Positions 9,821-18,998 of a stretch of 64,000 nt of DNA are shown one piece after another. Made by a program: the position numbers and the translations under genes. The stretch lies in NCBI RefSeq assembly GCF_035987325.1, contig NZ_CP108488.1, forward strand, positions 5,828,001-5,892,000, in the 5' to 3' direction. Positions within the stretch are counted from its first letter, which is position 1. The number at the start of each line of letters is the position of its first letter. This DNA is from Streptomyces sp. NBC_01244 (lineage in GTDB: Bacteria > Actinomycetota > Actinomycetes > Streptomycetales > Streptomycetaceae). The notes beneath the pieces are model-generated. The model did no database searches and was not told the DNA's origin. It saw only the letters and a list, made by a program, of their open reading frames with translations.

Positions 9821-10132
9821 ATGGACAGCAGCAGCACCGACACCACGCGCACCAAGCGCCGCATGCGCTCGGGCACCGTCGCCCTCGGCGGCATGGGCCT
9901 GCTCGCCGCGGCCCTGGTGGCCTGCGGGAGCAGCAACGAGCCCGACAAGCGCTGCGCGGACCGCGCCACCCTGGAGAAGCTGAACTCCAAGGAGTGCAAG
10001 AGCGGCGGCCGCGGCGCCTACTACTACGGCGGCAGCGTCGCGAAGAACAAGGTCAGCGGAGGCAGCTTCGACAAGTCCGCCGTCACCCGCGGCGGCATCG
10101 GCGGCAGCCACAAGAGCTCCTCGGGCGGCTGA
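9821..10132 (+). CDS. Small lipoprotein, YgiB/DUF1190-like
   Basis: 103 residues. A basic N-region (RTKRRMRSG) and a hydrophobic stretch (GTVALGGMGLLAAALVAC) with lipobox LVAC give a mature protein starting at Cys37. The mature part is short, with Gly/Ser/Tyr-rich sequence (GAYYYGG, TRGGIGGSHKSSSGG) like the C-terminus of YgiB-type lipoproteins. GGGGGAG precedes ATG 9821. It lies 6 bp before a YgiC/GspS-like gene; the same two-gene pairing (ygiB-ygiC) exists in E. coli. DUF1190 assignment rests on that pairing and the tail, not on a clear domain match. Confidence 0.75.
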   Translation: MDSSSTDTTRTKRRMRSGTVALGGMGLLAAALVACGSSNEPDKRCADRATLEKLNSKECKSGGRGAYYYGGSVAKNKVSGGSFDKSAVTRGGIGGSHKSSSGG

Positions 10133-10138
10133 TCCAGC

Positions 10139-11329
10139 GTGAAGCGCCACACCATCGAGCCCCGCCCCGACTGGCAGAAGACCGTCGAGGAGCAGGGGCT
10201 GATCTACCCCCTGACCCGCTACCCCGACGACTCCCTGCGCCCCTACTGGGACGAGAGCGCGTACTACTCCTTCAGCCTCCCCGAGGTCGAGGCGCTGGAG
10301 AACGTCGTCGAGGAACTGCACGCCATGTGCCTGGCGGCGGCGCAGCACATAGTCGACCACGACCGCTTCGCCGACCTCGGCATCACCGACCCGAAGCTCG
10401 CCGCGCTGATCGCCGAGTCCTGGCGGCGCCGCGCCGAACAGCCCTCGCTCTACGGCCGCTTCGACCTGCGCTACGACGGCACCGGCGGCCCCGCCAAGAT
10501 GCTGGAGTACAACGCCGACACCCCCACCTCCCTCGTGGAGGCGGCCAGCCCGCAGTGGTTCTGGATGGAGGAACGCTTCCCCGGCGCCGACCAGTGGAAC
10601 TCCCTCCACGAGCGGCTCGTCGACGCCTGGCGGCGCCAGGCGGAGCTGCTGCCGCCCGGCCCGGTGCACTTCGCGCACTCCGAGACCGACGAGCTCGGCG
10701 AGGACCTGATGACGGTCGCCTACCTCCAGGAGACCGCCGAGCAGGCCGGCATCGACACGCGGGAGCTGTCGGTGGAGCGGATCGGCTGGGACTCCCTGTC
10801 CGGCCGGTTCGTGGACGAGAAGCTCGGCTTCATCCGCGCGATCTTCAAGCTCTACCCGTGGGAGTGGCTGGCCACCGACGAGTTCGCTCCGCAGGTCCTC
10901 GGCACGTACGACCACGGCGGCGGCTCCGGCACCACCGCCTGGATCGAGCCGCTGTGGAAGATGCTGCTCTCCAACAAGGCGCTGCTGGCCGTCCTGTGGG
11001 AGCTCTTCCCGGAGCACCCGAACCTGCTGCCCGCCTACCTGGACGGCCCGCGCGAGCTCGCCACCACCACCGGCTACGCGGCGAAGCCGCTGCTGGGCCG
11101 CGAGGGCGCGGGCGTCACCCTGCACCCGGTCGGCGGCGAGCCGTTCGCACCGGAGGAGGACGAGACGTACGTCTTCCAGGGCCTCGCCCCGCTGCCCGAC
11201 TTCGACGGCAACCGGGTGGTGCTCGGCGCGTGGGTCGTCGAGGACGAGTCGGCGGGCCTCGGCATCCGCGAATCGGCGGGGCCGGTCACGGACGAGTACG
11301 CCCGCTTCCTGCCCCACGTCATCCTCTAG
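10139..11329 (+). CDS. Glutathionylspermidine synthase-like ATP-grasp ligase (YgiC type)
   Basis: 396 residues, the size of YgiC/YjfC, which contain the synthetase but not the amidase half of E. coli GspS. Family blocks visible: LTRYPDDSLRPYWDESAYY near the N-terminus, the ATP-grasp core GTGGPAKMLEYNADTPTSLV (about residues 114-133), the phosphate-binding TTGYAAKPLLGREGAGV, and NRVVLGAWVV. Streptomyces uses mycothiol rather than glutathione, so the true substrate is probably another peptide or polyamine. GTG 10139 starts 6 bp after the lipoprotein gene, implying a joint operon. Convergent with rocD, 10 bp away. Confidence 0.88.
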   Translation: MKRHTIEPRPDWQKTVEEQGLIYPLTRYPDDSLRPYWDESAYYSFSLPEVEALENVVEELHAMCLAAAQHIVDHDRFADLGITDPKLAALIAESWRRRAEQPSLYGRFDLRYDGTGGPAKMLEYNADTPTSLVEAASPQWFWMEERFPGADQWNSLHERLVDAWRRQAELLPPGPVHFAHSETDELGEDLMTVAYLQETAEQAGIDTRELSVERIGWDSLSGRFVDEKLGFIRAIFKLYPWEWLATDEFAPQVLGTYDHGGGSGTTAWIEPLWKMLLSNKALLAVLWELFPEHPNLLPAYLDGPRELATTTGYAAKPLLGREGAGVTLHPVGGEPFAPEEDETYVFQGLAPLPDFDGNRVVLGAWVVEDESAGLGIRESAGPVTDEYARFLPHVIL

Positions 11330-11339
11330 TCCGGGGTCG

Positions 11340-12545
<1,206 letters not shown>

Positions 12546-12654
12546 GGGGTCTCCGATCGTCCGTCAAGCCGGTGACGAGGGTGGCGTCACTGTCCATCCT
12601 CGCTCGAATGACGGACGGAGAAACCTTTCTCGCGGCGTGCCCGCTAAGGTGTCG

Positions 12655-12740
12655 GACACGCACCGCGACTGGCGCACGGAGAACCGACTCCGGGGGAGCC
12701 GTGCGCGCACGACCGCATACAGGGCCGCTCGCCTGGGCCT
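12655..12740 (+). ncRNA. ZTP (pfl) riboswitch upstream of glyA
   Basis: The leader contains in order the conserved blocks of the pfl/ZTP motif. First, CGACTGGCG (12665-12673). Then a P2 stem CGGAG/CTCCG (12676-12680 and 12687-12691), followed by GGGGAGC (12693-12699). An outer P1 can form between CGCAC (12659-12663) and GTGCG (12701-12705). The 3' domain ends in GCTCGCCTGGGC (12727-12738). Known ZTP riboswitches have CGUGACUGGCG, GGGGAGCG and CGCCUGGGC in this arrangement, and often precede glyA, folD or purH. It would raise glyA expression when 10-formyl-THF is short. Ligand binding is inferred from the consensus. Confidence 0.82.
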
Positions 12741-12780
12741 CGCGGGGACGAGACCTGACATCGACCCCGGAGGAGCCGCC

Positions 12781-14079
12781 ATGAGCGCGAACCACCACCA
12801 CCCGTACCGCCACCCCGCCCGCAGCCACCCTTCCCTTTGGGCGACCGACCCCGAGCTGGCCTCCTTCGTCGCCGCCGAGGAGACCCTCCAGGCGGAGACC
12901 CTGCGCCTCATCCCGAGCGAGAACTACGTGTCCTCGGCCGTGCTGGAGGCCTCCGGCACCGTGCTGCAGAACAAGTACAGCGAGGGCTACCCGGGCCGCC
13001 GCTACTACGAGGGCCAGCAGAACATCGACCGCATCGAGGCCCTGGCCGTGGAGCGGGCGAAGGGCCTCTTCGGCGTCGACCACGCCAACGTGCAGCCGTA
13101 CTCCGGCTCGCCCGCCAACCTCGCGGTCTACCTGGCCTTCGCCAAGCCCGGCGACACGGTGATGGGCATGGCGCTGCCGATGGGCGGGCACCTGACGCAC
13201 GGCTGGGGGGTCTCGGCGACGGGCTCCTGGTTCCGCGGCGTGCAGTACGGGGTCCAGGCCGAGACCGGCCTCATCGACTACGACGCCGTACGGGACCTCG
13301 CGCTCGCGGAGCGGCCCAAGCTGATCTTCTGCGGCGGTACGGCGCTCCCGCGCACGATCGACTTCGAGGCGTTCGCGTCGATCGCGAAGGAAGCGGGCTC
13401 GGTCCTCGTCGCCGACGTGGCGCACATCGCCGGCCTGATCGCGGGCGGGGCGCACCCCTCCCCGGCGGGTCACGTGGACGTGATCTCGACGACCACGCAC
13501 AAGACCCTGCGCGGCCCGCGCGGCGCGATGCTGATGTGCCGCGAGGAGCACGCGAAGGCCATCGACAAGGCGGTCTTCCCGGGCCTCCAGGGCGGCCCGC
13601 ACAACCAGACGACGGCCGGCATCGCCGTGGCCCTCCACGAGGCGGCGCAGCCCTCGTTCGTGTCGTACGCGCACGCGGTCGTGGCCAACGCGAAGGCGCT
13701 GGCCGCGGCGCTGCTGGAGCGGGGCTTCGACCTCGTCTCGGGCGGTACGGACAACCACCTGATCCTGATCGACCTCACGGGGAAGTCGGTGTCCGGCAAG
13801 ATCGCGGCGAAGGCGCTGGACCGGGCCGGGATCGTCGTGAACTACAACACGGTGCCGTTCGACCCGCGCAAGCCGTTCGACCCGTCGGGGATCCGGATCG
13901 GGACGCCGTCGCTGACCTCGCGGGGGCTCTCCGAGGAGCACATGCCGGTGGTCGCCGACTGGATCTCGGAGGCGGTCTCCGCGGCGGCCCTTGGCGATGA
14001 GGCGGCCCTCGGCGCGATCCGCTCCGCGGTGGCCGACCTGATGGCCGCCTTCCCGGCCCCGGGCCTTCCCGTCGCCTGA
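12781..14079 (+). CDS. glyA: Serine hydroxymethyltransferase
   Basis: Converts serine and THF to glycine and 5,10-methylene-THF; main source of one-carbon units. 432 residues. Motifs: LIPSENYVS, the PLP region QPYSGSPANLAVY, VADVAHIAGLIAGG, the Schiff-base Lys in STTTHKTLRGPRGAML, and FPGLQGGPHNQ. A His-rich N-terminus (NHHHPYRHPARSH) precedes the domain. ATG 12781 follows GGAGGAG. The in-frame frame reaching back to 12493 runs through the riboswitch and is not coding. Divergent from rocD; its likely ZTP control links it to purH and folD in the same window. Confidence 0.97.
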   Translation: MSANHHHPYRHPARSHPSLWATDPELASFVAAEETLQAETLRLIPSENYVSSAVLEASGTVLQNKYSEGYPGRRYYEGQQNIDRIEALAVERAKGLFGVDHANVQPYSGSPANLAVYLAFAKPGDTVMGMALPMGGHLTHGWGVSATGSWFRGVQYGVQAETGLIDYDAVRDLALAERPKLIFCGGTALPRTIDFEAFASIAKEAGSVLVADVAHIAGLIAGGAHPSPAGHVDVISTTTHKTLRGPRGAMLMCREEHAKAIDKAVFPGLQGGPHNQTTAGIAVALHEAAQPSFVSYAHAVVANAKALAAALLERGFDLVSGGTDNHLILIDLTGKSVSGKIAAKALDRAGIVVNYNTVPFDPRKPFDPSGIRIGTPSLTSRGLSEEHMPVVADWISEAVSAAALGDEAALGAIRSAVADLMAAFPAPGLPVA

Positions 14080-14095
14080 TTCCCCGGGTGGGGCA

Positions 14096-14297
14096 GCCCC
14101 TTGTGGGGCGGGCAGGGGCCGGTCCCTGCGGGGCTGTCCCCGACCCGCCCTTCCACCGTTCCCCGGGCTGCGCCCGGACCCCCTGGGGCTCCGCCCCAGA
14201 CCCCGCGCCTCAAACGCCGGCGGGGCTGAGATGGCGCTCCGCGCCATCCAGCCCCGGGCGCGGAAAATCCAGCCCCGCCGGCGTTTGAGGCGCGGGT
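14096..14297. repeat. Mosaic intergenic repeat with 27-bp hairpin, copy 2
   Basis: The 411-bp spacer between glyA and trpS holds several nested palindromes. CTGGGGC/GCCCCAG is at 14183-14199. A 27-bp perfect stem (14202-14228 with 14270-14296) contains CCTCAAACGCCGG and its complement. Inside its loop is a GATGGCGC/GCGCCATC hairpin (14230-14248). The element resembles the copy at 8758-8880 and should terminate glyA. The rest of the spacer (14298-14490) shows nothing recognisable. Confidence 0.8.
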
Positions 14298-14490
14298 GTG
14301 GGCGGCGCCCACGGAGCCCCGCGCAGCGGTGTCCCGGCCCAGGGGGAAAGCGGTCGCTCGGCCGGGGCAAGATCCGGACGGGCCGCTACCGTTCGGTACC
14401 CGTGGCAGGGACGGGCGGGGGCGGAGCGACCCGCCGGGTTCCGGCCAGCGGCGGGGCCGAGCCCGGTGTCACACCTGAGAGAATGGCGCC

Positions 14491-15504
14491 ATGGCTTCTG
14501 ATCGTCCTCGCGCGCTCTCCGGCATCCAGCCCACCTCCGGTTCGTTCCACCTCGGGAACTACCTCGGAGCCATCCGGCAGTACGTCGCCCTGCAGGAGAC
14601 GCACGACGCCTTCTACATGGTCGTCGACCTGCACGCGATCACCATGCCGCAGGATCCGAAGGATCTCCGCGCGAACACCCGGCTCTCCGCCGCGCAGCTC
14701 CTCGCCGCCGGTCTCGACCCCGAGCGCTGCACGCTCTTCATCCAGAGCCACGTGCCCGAGCACGCGCAGCTCGGCTGGGTCATGAACTGCATCACCGGTT
14801 TCGGCGAAGCCAGCCGGATGACCCAGTTCAAGGACAAGTCCGCCAAGTCGGGCGCCAACAACGCCACCGTCGGCCTGTTCACGTACCCGATCCTCCAGGT
14901 CGCCGACATCCTGCTCTACCAGGCGAACGCCGTCCCCGTCGGCGAGGACCAGCGTCAGCACATCGAGCTGACCCGGGACCTGGCCGAGCGCTTCAACCAG
15001 CGCTTCGGGCAGACCTTCACCCTCCCCTCGGCGCACATCGTCAAGGAGGTCGCGAAGATCTACGACCTCCAGGACCCGGCGATCAAGATGTCGAAGTCGG
15101 CTTCCTCGCCCAAGGGGCTGATCAACCTCCTCGACGAGCCCAAGGCCACCGAGAAGAAGATCAAGAGCGCCGTGACCGACACCGAGGCCGTGGTCCGGTT
15201 CGACGCCGCGAACAAGCCCGGCGTCAGCAACCTGCTCACGATCTACTCCACCCTCACGGGCGAGTCCATCCCCGCGCTGGAGGCCGCGTACGAGGGCAAG
15301 GGCTACGGCGCGCTCAAGACCGATCTGGCCGGCGTGATGGTCGATTTCGTCACACCGTTCAAGCAGCGCACCCAGGAGTACCTGGACGATCCGGAGACCC
15401 TGGATTCCCTGCTGGCCAAGGGCGCGGAGAAGGCCAGGGCGGTCGCCGCGGAGACCCTGGCGCAGGCGTACGACCACCTCGGTTTCCTCCCCGCGAAGCA
15501 CTGA
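14491..15504 (+). CDS. trpS: Tryptophanyl-tRNA synthetase
   Basis: Class I aminoacyl-tRNA synthetase, 337 residues, normal for bacterial TrpRS. The N-terminal [20 protein letters not shown] holds the HIGH-equivalent (FHLGN). VVDLHAIT and [19 protein letters not shown] are family blocks. The KMSKS loop reads [13 protein letters not shown] (about residues 199-211). ATG 14491 is preceded by GAGAGAATGG. Monocistronic; a hairpin follows the stop. Confidence 0.97.
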   Translation: MASDRPRALSGIQPTSGSFHLGNYLGAIRQYVALQETHDAFYMVVDLHAITMPQDPKDLRANTRLSAAQLLAAGLDPERCTLFIQSHVPEHAQLGWVMNCITGFGEASRMTQFKDKSAKSGANNATVGLFTYPILQVADILLYQANAVPVGEDQRQHIELTRDLAERFNQRFGQTFTLPSAHIVKEVAKIYDLQDPAIKMSKSASSPKGLINLLDEPKATEKKIKSAVTDTEAVVRFDAANKPGVSNLLTIYSTLTGESIPALEAAYEGKGYGALKTDLAGVMVDFVTPFKQRTQEYLDDPETLDSLLAKGAEKARAVAAETLAQAYDHLGFLPAKH

Positions 15505-15542
15505 CGGGGACCGAAGAGAAAGAGGGCCCTGGCGATCTGGGG

Positions 15543-15573
15543 GGTGCTGCCGCCACACTGGGGCGGCAGCACT
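15543..15573 (+). terminator. Hairpin terminator after trpS
   Basis: GTGCTGCCGCC (15544-15554) pairs with GGCGGCAGCAC (15562-15572), with a G-T wobble at the base and a 7-nt loop. It begins about 40 bp after the trpS stop. Confidence 0.75.
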
Positions 15574-15632
15574 CGTGCGACGCACATGCGGAGCACAGAC
15601 CACGCACAGGACTACAGGCGGAGGAGAGCTAC

Positions 15633-16256
15633 GTGGGGACCGTAACGCTCGGCGTTTCGATCGCGGTCCCGGAGCCGTACGGCAGCAGCCTTCAGGAGCT
15701 GCGCGCGGGCTTCGGGGACGCCGCCGCGCACGGCATTCCCACGCACGTCACCCTCGTACCGCCGACGGAGGTGGCCGCGGACCGGCTGCCCGAGATCCGC
15801 GCCCACCTGGCCGCGGTCGCGGCCGCCGGCCGCCCCTTCGCGATGCGGCTGGCCGGCACGGGCACCTTCCGTCCCCTCTCGCCGGTGGTCTTCGTCCAGG
15901 TCGTGGAGGGCGGCTCCGGCTGCACCCGGCTCCAGGGCCAGGTCCGCGACCCGGACGGGCCGCTCAGCCGGGAGCTCTCGTTCCCGTACCACCCGCACGT
16001 CACGGTCGCCCACGGGATCTCCGAGGAGGCGATGGACCTGGCGTTCACCACCCTCGCCGACTACGCGGCGCAGTGGCTCTGCTCCGGGTTCGCCCTCTAC
16101 GAGCAGGGCTCGGACGGGGTCTGGCGCAAGCTGCGGGAATATCCGTTCGGCAACGGGGCAAGCGGTGGGGCGAGCGCCGTTCCGGCGCAGCTCGGCTCGG
16201 CTACGGACAACAGTGCGGCGGCAGCCGCGGGCGAGGCGACCGCACGCCGTTCCTGA
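15633..16256 (+). CDS. 2'-5' RNA ligase family (2H phosphoesterase) protein
   Basis: 207 residues with the two signature tetrapeptides of the 2H superfamily: HVTL (in IPTHVTLVPP, about residue 38) and HVTV (in PYHPHVTVAHGI, about residue 121). These two His/Thr pairs form the catalytic centre that hydrolyses 2',3'-cyclic phosphates or 2'-5' linkages. The last ~35 residues are Ala/Gly/Ser rich and probably disordered. GTG 15633 follows GGAGGAG. The physiological RNA or nucleotide substrate is unknown; trpS upstream and the YihY gene downstream give no clear clue. Confidence 0.88.
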   Translation: MGTVTLGVSIAVPEPYGSSLQELRAGFGDAAAHGIPTHVTLVPPTEVAADRLPEIRAHLAAVAAAGRPFAMRLAGTGTFRPLSPVVFVQVVEGGSGCTRLQGQVRDPDGPLSRELSFPYHPHVTVAHGISEEAMDLAFTTLADYAAQWLCSGFALYEQGSDGVWRKLREYPFGNGASGGASAVPAQLGSATDNSAAAAAGEATARRS

Positions 16257-16401
16257 CGCAGGAACCGCAACCGGAAACCGATCCTTCGCAGGATCAGGGC
16301 GTGGAACGGCCGAGCCGTCGGGCGAAAAGTCACAATCGACGACCGTAGTCCCCAAAAGCGGCAATCCCGGCTATTTACGACAGCTCATTTACGGTGACCG
16401 T

Positions 16402-17418
16402 ATGGACTGGCTGACGAAACTCCCGCTCATCGGGCCCCTCGTGTCCGCCGTGATGCGGACGCACCTGTGGCGTTCGTACCAGCGGCTCGACCGCGTGCAC
16501 TGGAGCAGACTCGCCGCCGCGATCACCTTCATCAGCTTCCTCGCCCTCTTCCCCCTGATCACGGTCGCCGCCGCGATCGGCGCCGGACTGCTCACCCAGG
16601 ACCAGCTCGACCGGCTCCAGAAGAACCTCGCCGAGCAGGTCCCCGGCATCTCCGACCAGCTCGACATCAACGCCCTCGTCGCGAACGCGAGCACGGTCGG
16701 CCTGATCGCCGCCGCCGTCCTGCTCTTCACCGGAATCGGCTGGATCACCTCGATGCGGGACTGCCTGCGCGCGGTGTGGGAGAAGGACGACGAGGACGAG
16801 GGCAACCCCTTCGTCCGCAAGGGCAAGGACGCGCTCGTCCTCGTCGGCCTCGGCGGCGTCGGCCTGGCCTCGGCCGCCGCGTCGATCTTCGGCTCCAGCG
16901 CGGTCGGCAAGGCCGGGGACTGGCTGGGCGTCCCCCGCGACGGCGCGGGCGGCGGCCTGCTGCGGGGCGGGGCCTTCCTCGTCGGAGTCGTGGCCGCCTT
17001 CCTGCTCCTGCTCTACGTCCTGACCCTGCTCCCCGGCGTCGAACCGCCCCGCCGCCGCCTGATCGAGGCGGCCCTCCTCGGCGCGGCCGGCTTCGAGCTG
17101 CTGAAGCTGCTGCTCAGCGGCTACATGCGGGAGGTCGCCACGAAGAGCATGTACGGGGCCTTCGGCGTGCCGATCGCGCTGCTGATCTGGATCAACCTCA
17201 CGGCGAAGCTGCTGCTGTTCTGCGCGGCGTGGACCGCGAGCCGCGACGATGCCGACGGGGACGGCGTGGAGGACCCGGAGCCGGGCCGTGAGCCCGCTCC
17301 GGAGCCGGGCCGTGAGTCCGCCGCGGAGCCCGGCGGTGAGTCCGCCGCGGAGCCCGCAGGCTCCGCTACGCCCGGCCGCGAGCCCGGCGGCCGCGCCCCC
17401 GCGGCCAGCGCCGGTTGA
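16402..17418 (+). CDS. YihY/BrkB family inner-membrane protein
   Basis: 338 residues. Six hydrophobic segments are visible between residues 35 and 285, including ITFISFLALFPLITVAAAIG, TVGLIAAAVLLFTGIGWIT, GAFLVGVVAAFLLLLYVLTL and GVPIALLIWINLTAKLLLFC. The early W-S-R-L-A-A-A-I-T-F motif is family-typical. The C-terminal ~50 residues are repetitive (EPGRE, ESAAEPGGE) and acidic. Once annotated as RNase BN, the family is now regarded as membrane proteins of unknown function. ATG 16402 is chosen since the upstream frame is low-similarity. The 3' end overlaps the convergent carboxypeptidase gene by 53 bp. Confidence 0.9.
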   Translation: MDWLTKLPLIGPLVSAVMRTHLWRSYQRLDRVHWSRLAAAITFISFLALFPLITVAAAIGAGLLTQDQLDRLQKNLAEQVPGISDQLDINALVANASTVGLIAAAVLLFTGIGWITSMRDCLRAVWEKDDEDEGNPFVRKGKDALVLVGLGGVGLASAAASIFGSSAVGKAGDWLGVPRDGAGGGLLRGGAFLVGVVAAFLLLLYVLTLLPGVEPPRRRLIEAALLGAAGFELLKLLLSGYMREVATKSMYGAFGVPIALLIWINLTAKLLLFCAAWTASRDDADGDGVEDPEPGREPAPEPGRESAAEPGGESAAEPAGSATPGREPGGRAPAASAG

Positions 17419-18616
17419 CGGCGTAGGCCCCGCCGGCCACCACCGCCAGCACCCCGCCCGCCACGCCGAGGGCGGTACCGGCCCCGCCGCCGGAGCCCGC
17501 ACCGGACGCCGACGGGTTGTTCTCGTGGGACTGGGCCGGGGAGCCGTGGGACGTGGTGTCCGCGCTCTTCGGCGGCACCAGTTCGCCCACCGGCTTGACC
17601 TTCCCGCTCGCCGCGAAGCCCCAGTCGAGCAGGTCGGCGGTCTCCTCGTACACGGAGTTGGCGCCGCCGGTCCCCGGGTTCATCACCGTGACCAGCAGCT
17701 TCTTGTCACCGCGCTGGGCGGCTCCGGTGAAGGTGGAGCCGGCCATCGTGGTGTTGCCGTTCTTCACCCCGGCGATGCCCTTGTAGGGGGGGAGGCCGCC
17801 GGCGCCGGTCATCAGCCGGTTGGTGTTCTGGATCTCGAAGGTCTCGCGCGGCTTCCCCGCCTCCTGCCGGCCGGGGAACTTCGCGCTGGCCGTGCCGCAG
17901 TACTCCCGGAAGTCCTGCTTCTGTAGACCGGAGCGGGCGATCAGGGTGAGGTCGTAGGCGCTGGAGACCTGGCCCGGAGCGTCGTAGCCGTCCGGGGACA
18001 CCACGTGGGTGTCCAGGGCCTGGAGCTCCTCGGCGTGCGCCTGCATGTCCTTGACGGTCTTCTCGACGCCGCCGTTCATGGCCGAAAGTACGTGCACGGC
18101 GTCGTTCCCGGAGCGCAGGAACACCCCGAGCCACAGGTCGTGGACGCTGTACTCGGCGTCCTCCTTGATGCCCACCAGGCTGGAGCCGGAACCGACCCCG
18201 TCCAGCTCCAGGTCGGTGACCTTGTGGACCTGGTCCTTGGGCAGACCCGGCAGCACGGTGTCGGCGAAGAGCATCTTCATGGTCGAGGCCGGGGGGAGCC
18301 GCCAGTGCGCGTTGTGCGCGGCGAGGATCTCGCCCGTCTCGGCGTCGGCCACGATCCACGAACGGCCCGTCAGGTTCGCGGGCAGCGCGGGCGCGCCGGG
18401 CAGCAGGTTGACCTGCGTACCGGGCTGCCCGAGCGCCGAGCCGCCGACCGTGGACATCGAGGCGGGCGGCGCCGGCGCCTTGCGCGGCTGCCCTTTCCCG
18501 TCCACCGGTGGCGTCGGCGTCGGCACGGCGTACGCGGGCGAGGCCAGCAGCGTCGGGACCAGCAGGGCGGGAAGTGCGGCGGATAGGACCGTCAACGCGG
18601 TCTTCTTGGCAGACAC
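17366..18616 (-). CDS. D-alanyl-D-alanine carboxypeptidase (PBP5/DacA type)
   Basis: Trims pentapeptide stems of peptidoglycan outside the membrane. 416 residues: signal peptide from GTG 18616 (SAKKTALTVLSAALPALLVP, cleavage after SPAYA), a Pro-rich segment, then the S11/serine-type domain. SxxK reads PASTMKML and SxN reads RSGNDAV. The third motif is KNG (GVKNGNTT) instead of the usual KTG. A C-terminal hydrophobic helix (TALGVAGGVLAVVAGGAYAV) plus Arg-rich tail anchors it. A much longer upstream in-frame reading is antisense to the neighbouring genes and was rejected. Confidence 0.92.
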   Translation of the reverse strand: MSAKKTALTVLSAALPALLVPTLLASPAYAVPTPTPPVDGKGQPRKAPAPPASMSTVGGSALGQPGTQVNLLPGAPALPANLTGRSWIVADAETGEILAAHNAHWRLPPASTMKMLFADTVLPGLPKDQVHKVTDLELDGVGSGSSLVGIKEDAEYSVHDLWLGVFLRSGNDAVHVLSAMNGGVEKTVKDMQAHAEELQALDTHVVSPDGYDAPGQVSSAYDLTLIARSGLQKQDFREYCGTASAKFPGRQEAGKPRETFEIQNTNRLMTGAGGLPPYKGIAGVKNGNTTMAGSTFTGAAQRGDKKLLVTVMNPGTGGANSVYEETADLLDWGFAASGKVKPVGELVPPKSADTTSHGSPAQSHENNPSASGAGSGGGAGTALGVAGGVLAVVAGGAYAVNRRWPRGRGRRARGRA

Positions 18617-18737
18617 GCAGGTGAAAGTACATCCCGATGCTGTGCTTAGCGTCACGGACCGGCCAACCCGCCGCAACCACCGCCGGGACAGCCCACCCCG
18701 GCGCGTCCGTCCTGGCGACGAAACCGATACTGAGCTC

Positions 18738-18998
18738 ATGAAACTCAGCCGCGCCGCTTCCTGGTTCCTGCTCGCCTTCGGAGTGTGGAGCTGGTTCATC
18801 TGGGTGTCTTTCGTCCGGAACCTGTGGAAGGACGGCAGCGGTCTGGCCTTCGACGACGCGGGGGACCCGACCACGTACTTCTGGGTCCACCTTCTCCTGG
18901 CGGTGGCGTCCTTTCTCCTGGGGACGGCCGTCGGAGTGATCGGGTTGCGCGGGGTGGGGGCGCTGCGGCGTGAATCACGTACGGAGGCGGGCGCGTGA
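18738..18998 (+). CDS. SCO4848-family small membrane protein
   Basis: 86 residues with two hydrophobic helices, SWFLLAFGVWSWFIWVSFV (residues 8-26) and FWVHLLLAVASFLLGTAVGV (about 48-67), and a basic end. It matches the conserved actinomycete family named after S. coelicolor SCO4848, of unknown function. ATG 18738 is the only plausible start. Its TGA overlaps the GTG of the metallophosphoesterase gene (GTGA at 18995-18998), so the two are translationally coupled. Divergent from the carboxypeptidase gene across 121 bp. Confidence 0.85.
   Translation: MKLSRAASWFLLAFGVWSWFIWVSFVRNLWKDGSGLAFDDAGDPTTYFWVHLLLAVASFLLGTAVGVIGLRGVGALRRESRTEAGA

Noticed and set aside
14202-14296. tRNA or structured regulatory RNA gene between glyA and trpS
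   Set aside because: Pairing is a single long perfect palindrome with a nested hairpin, without a cloverleaf; it matches the dispersed Streptomyces repeat type.
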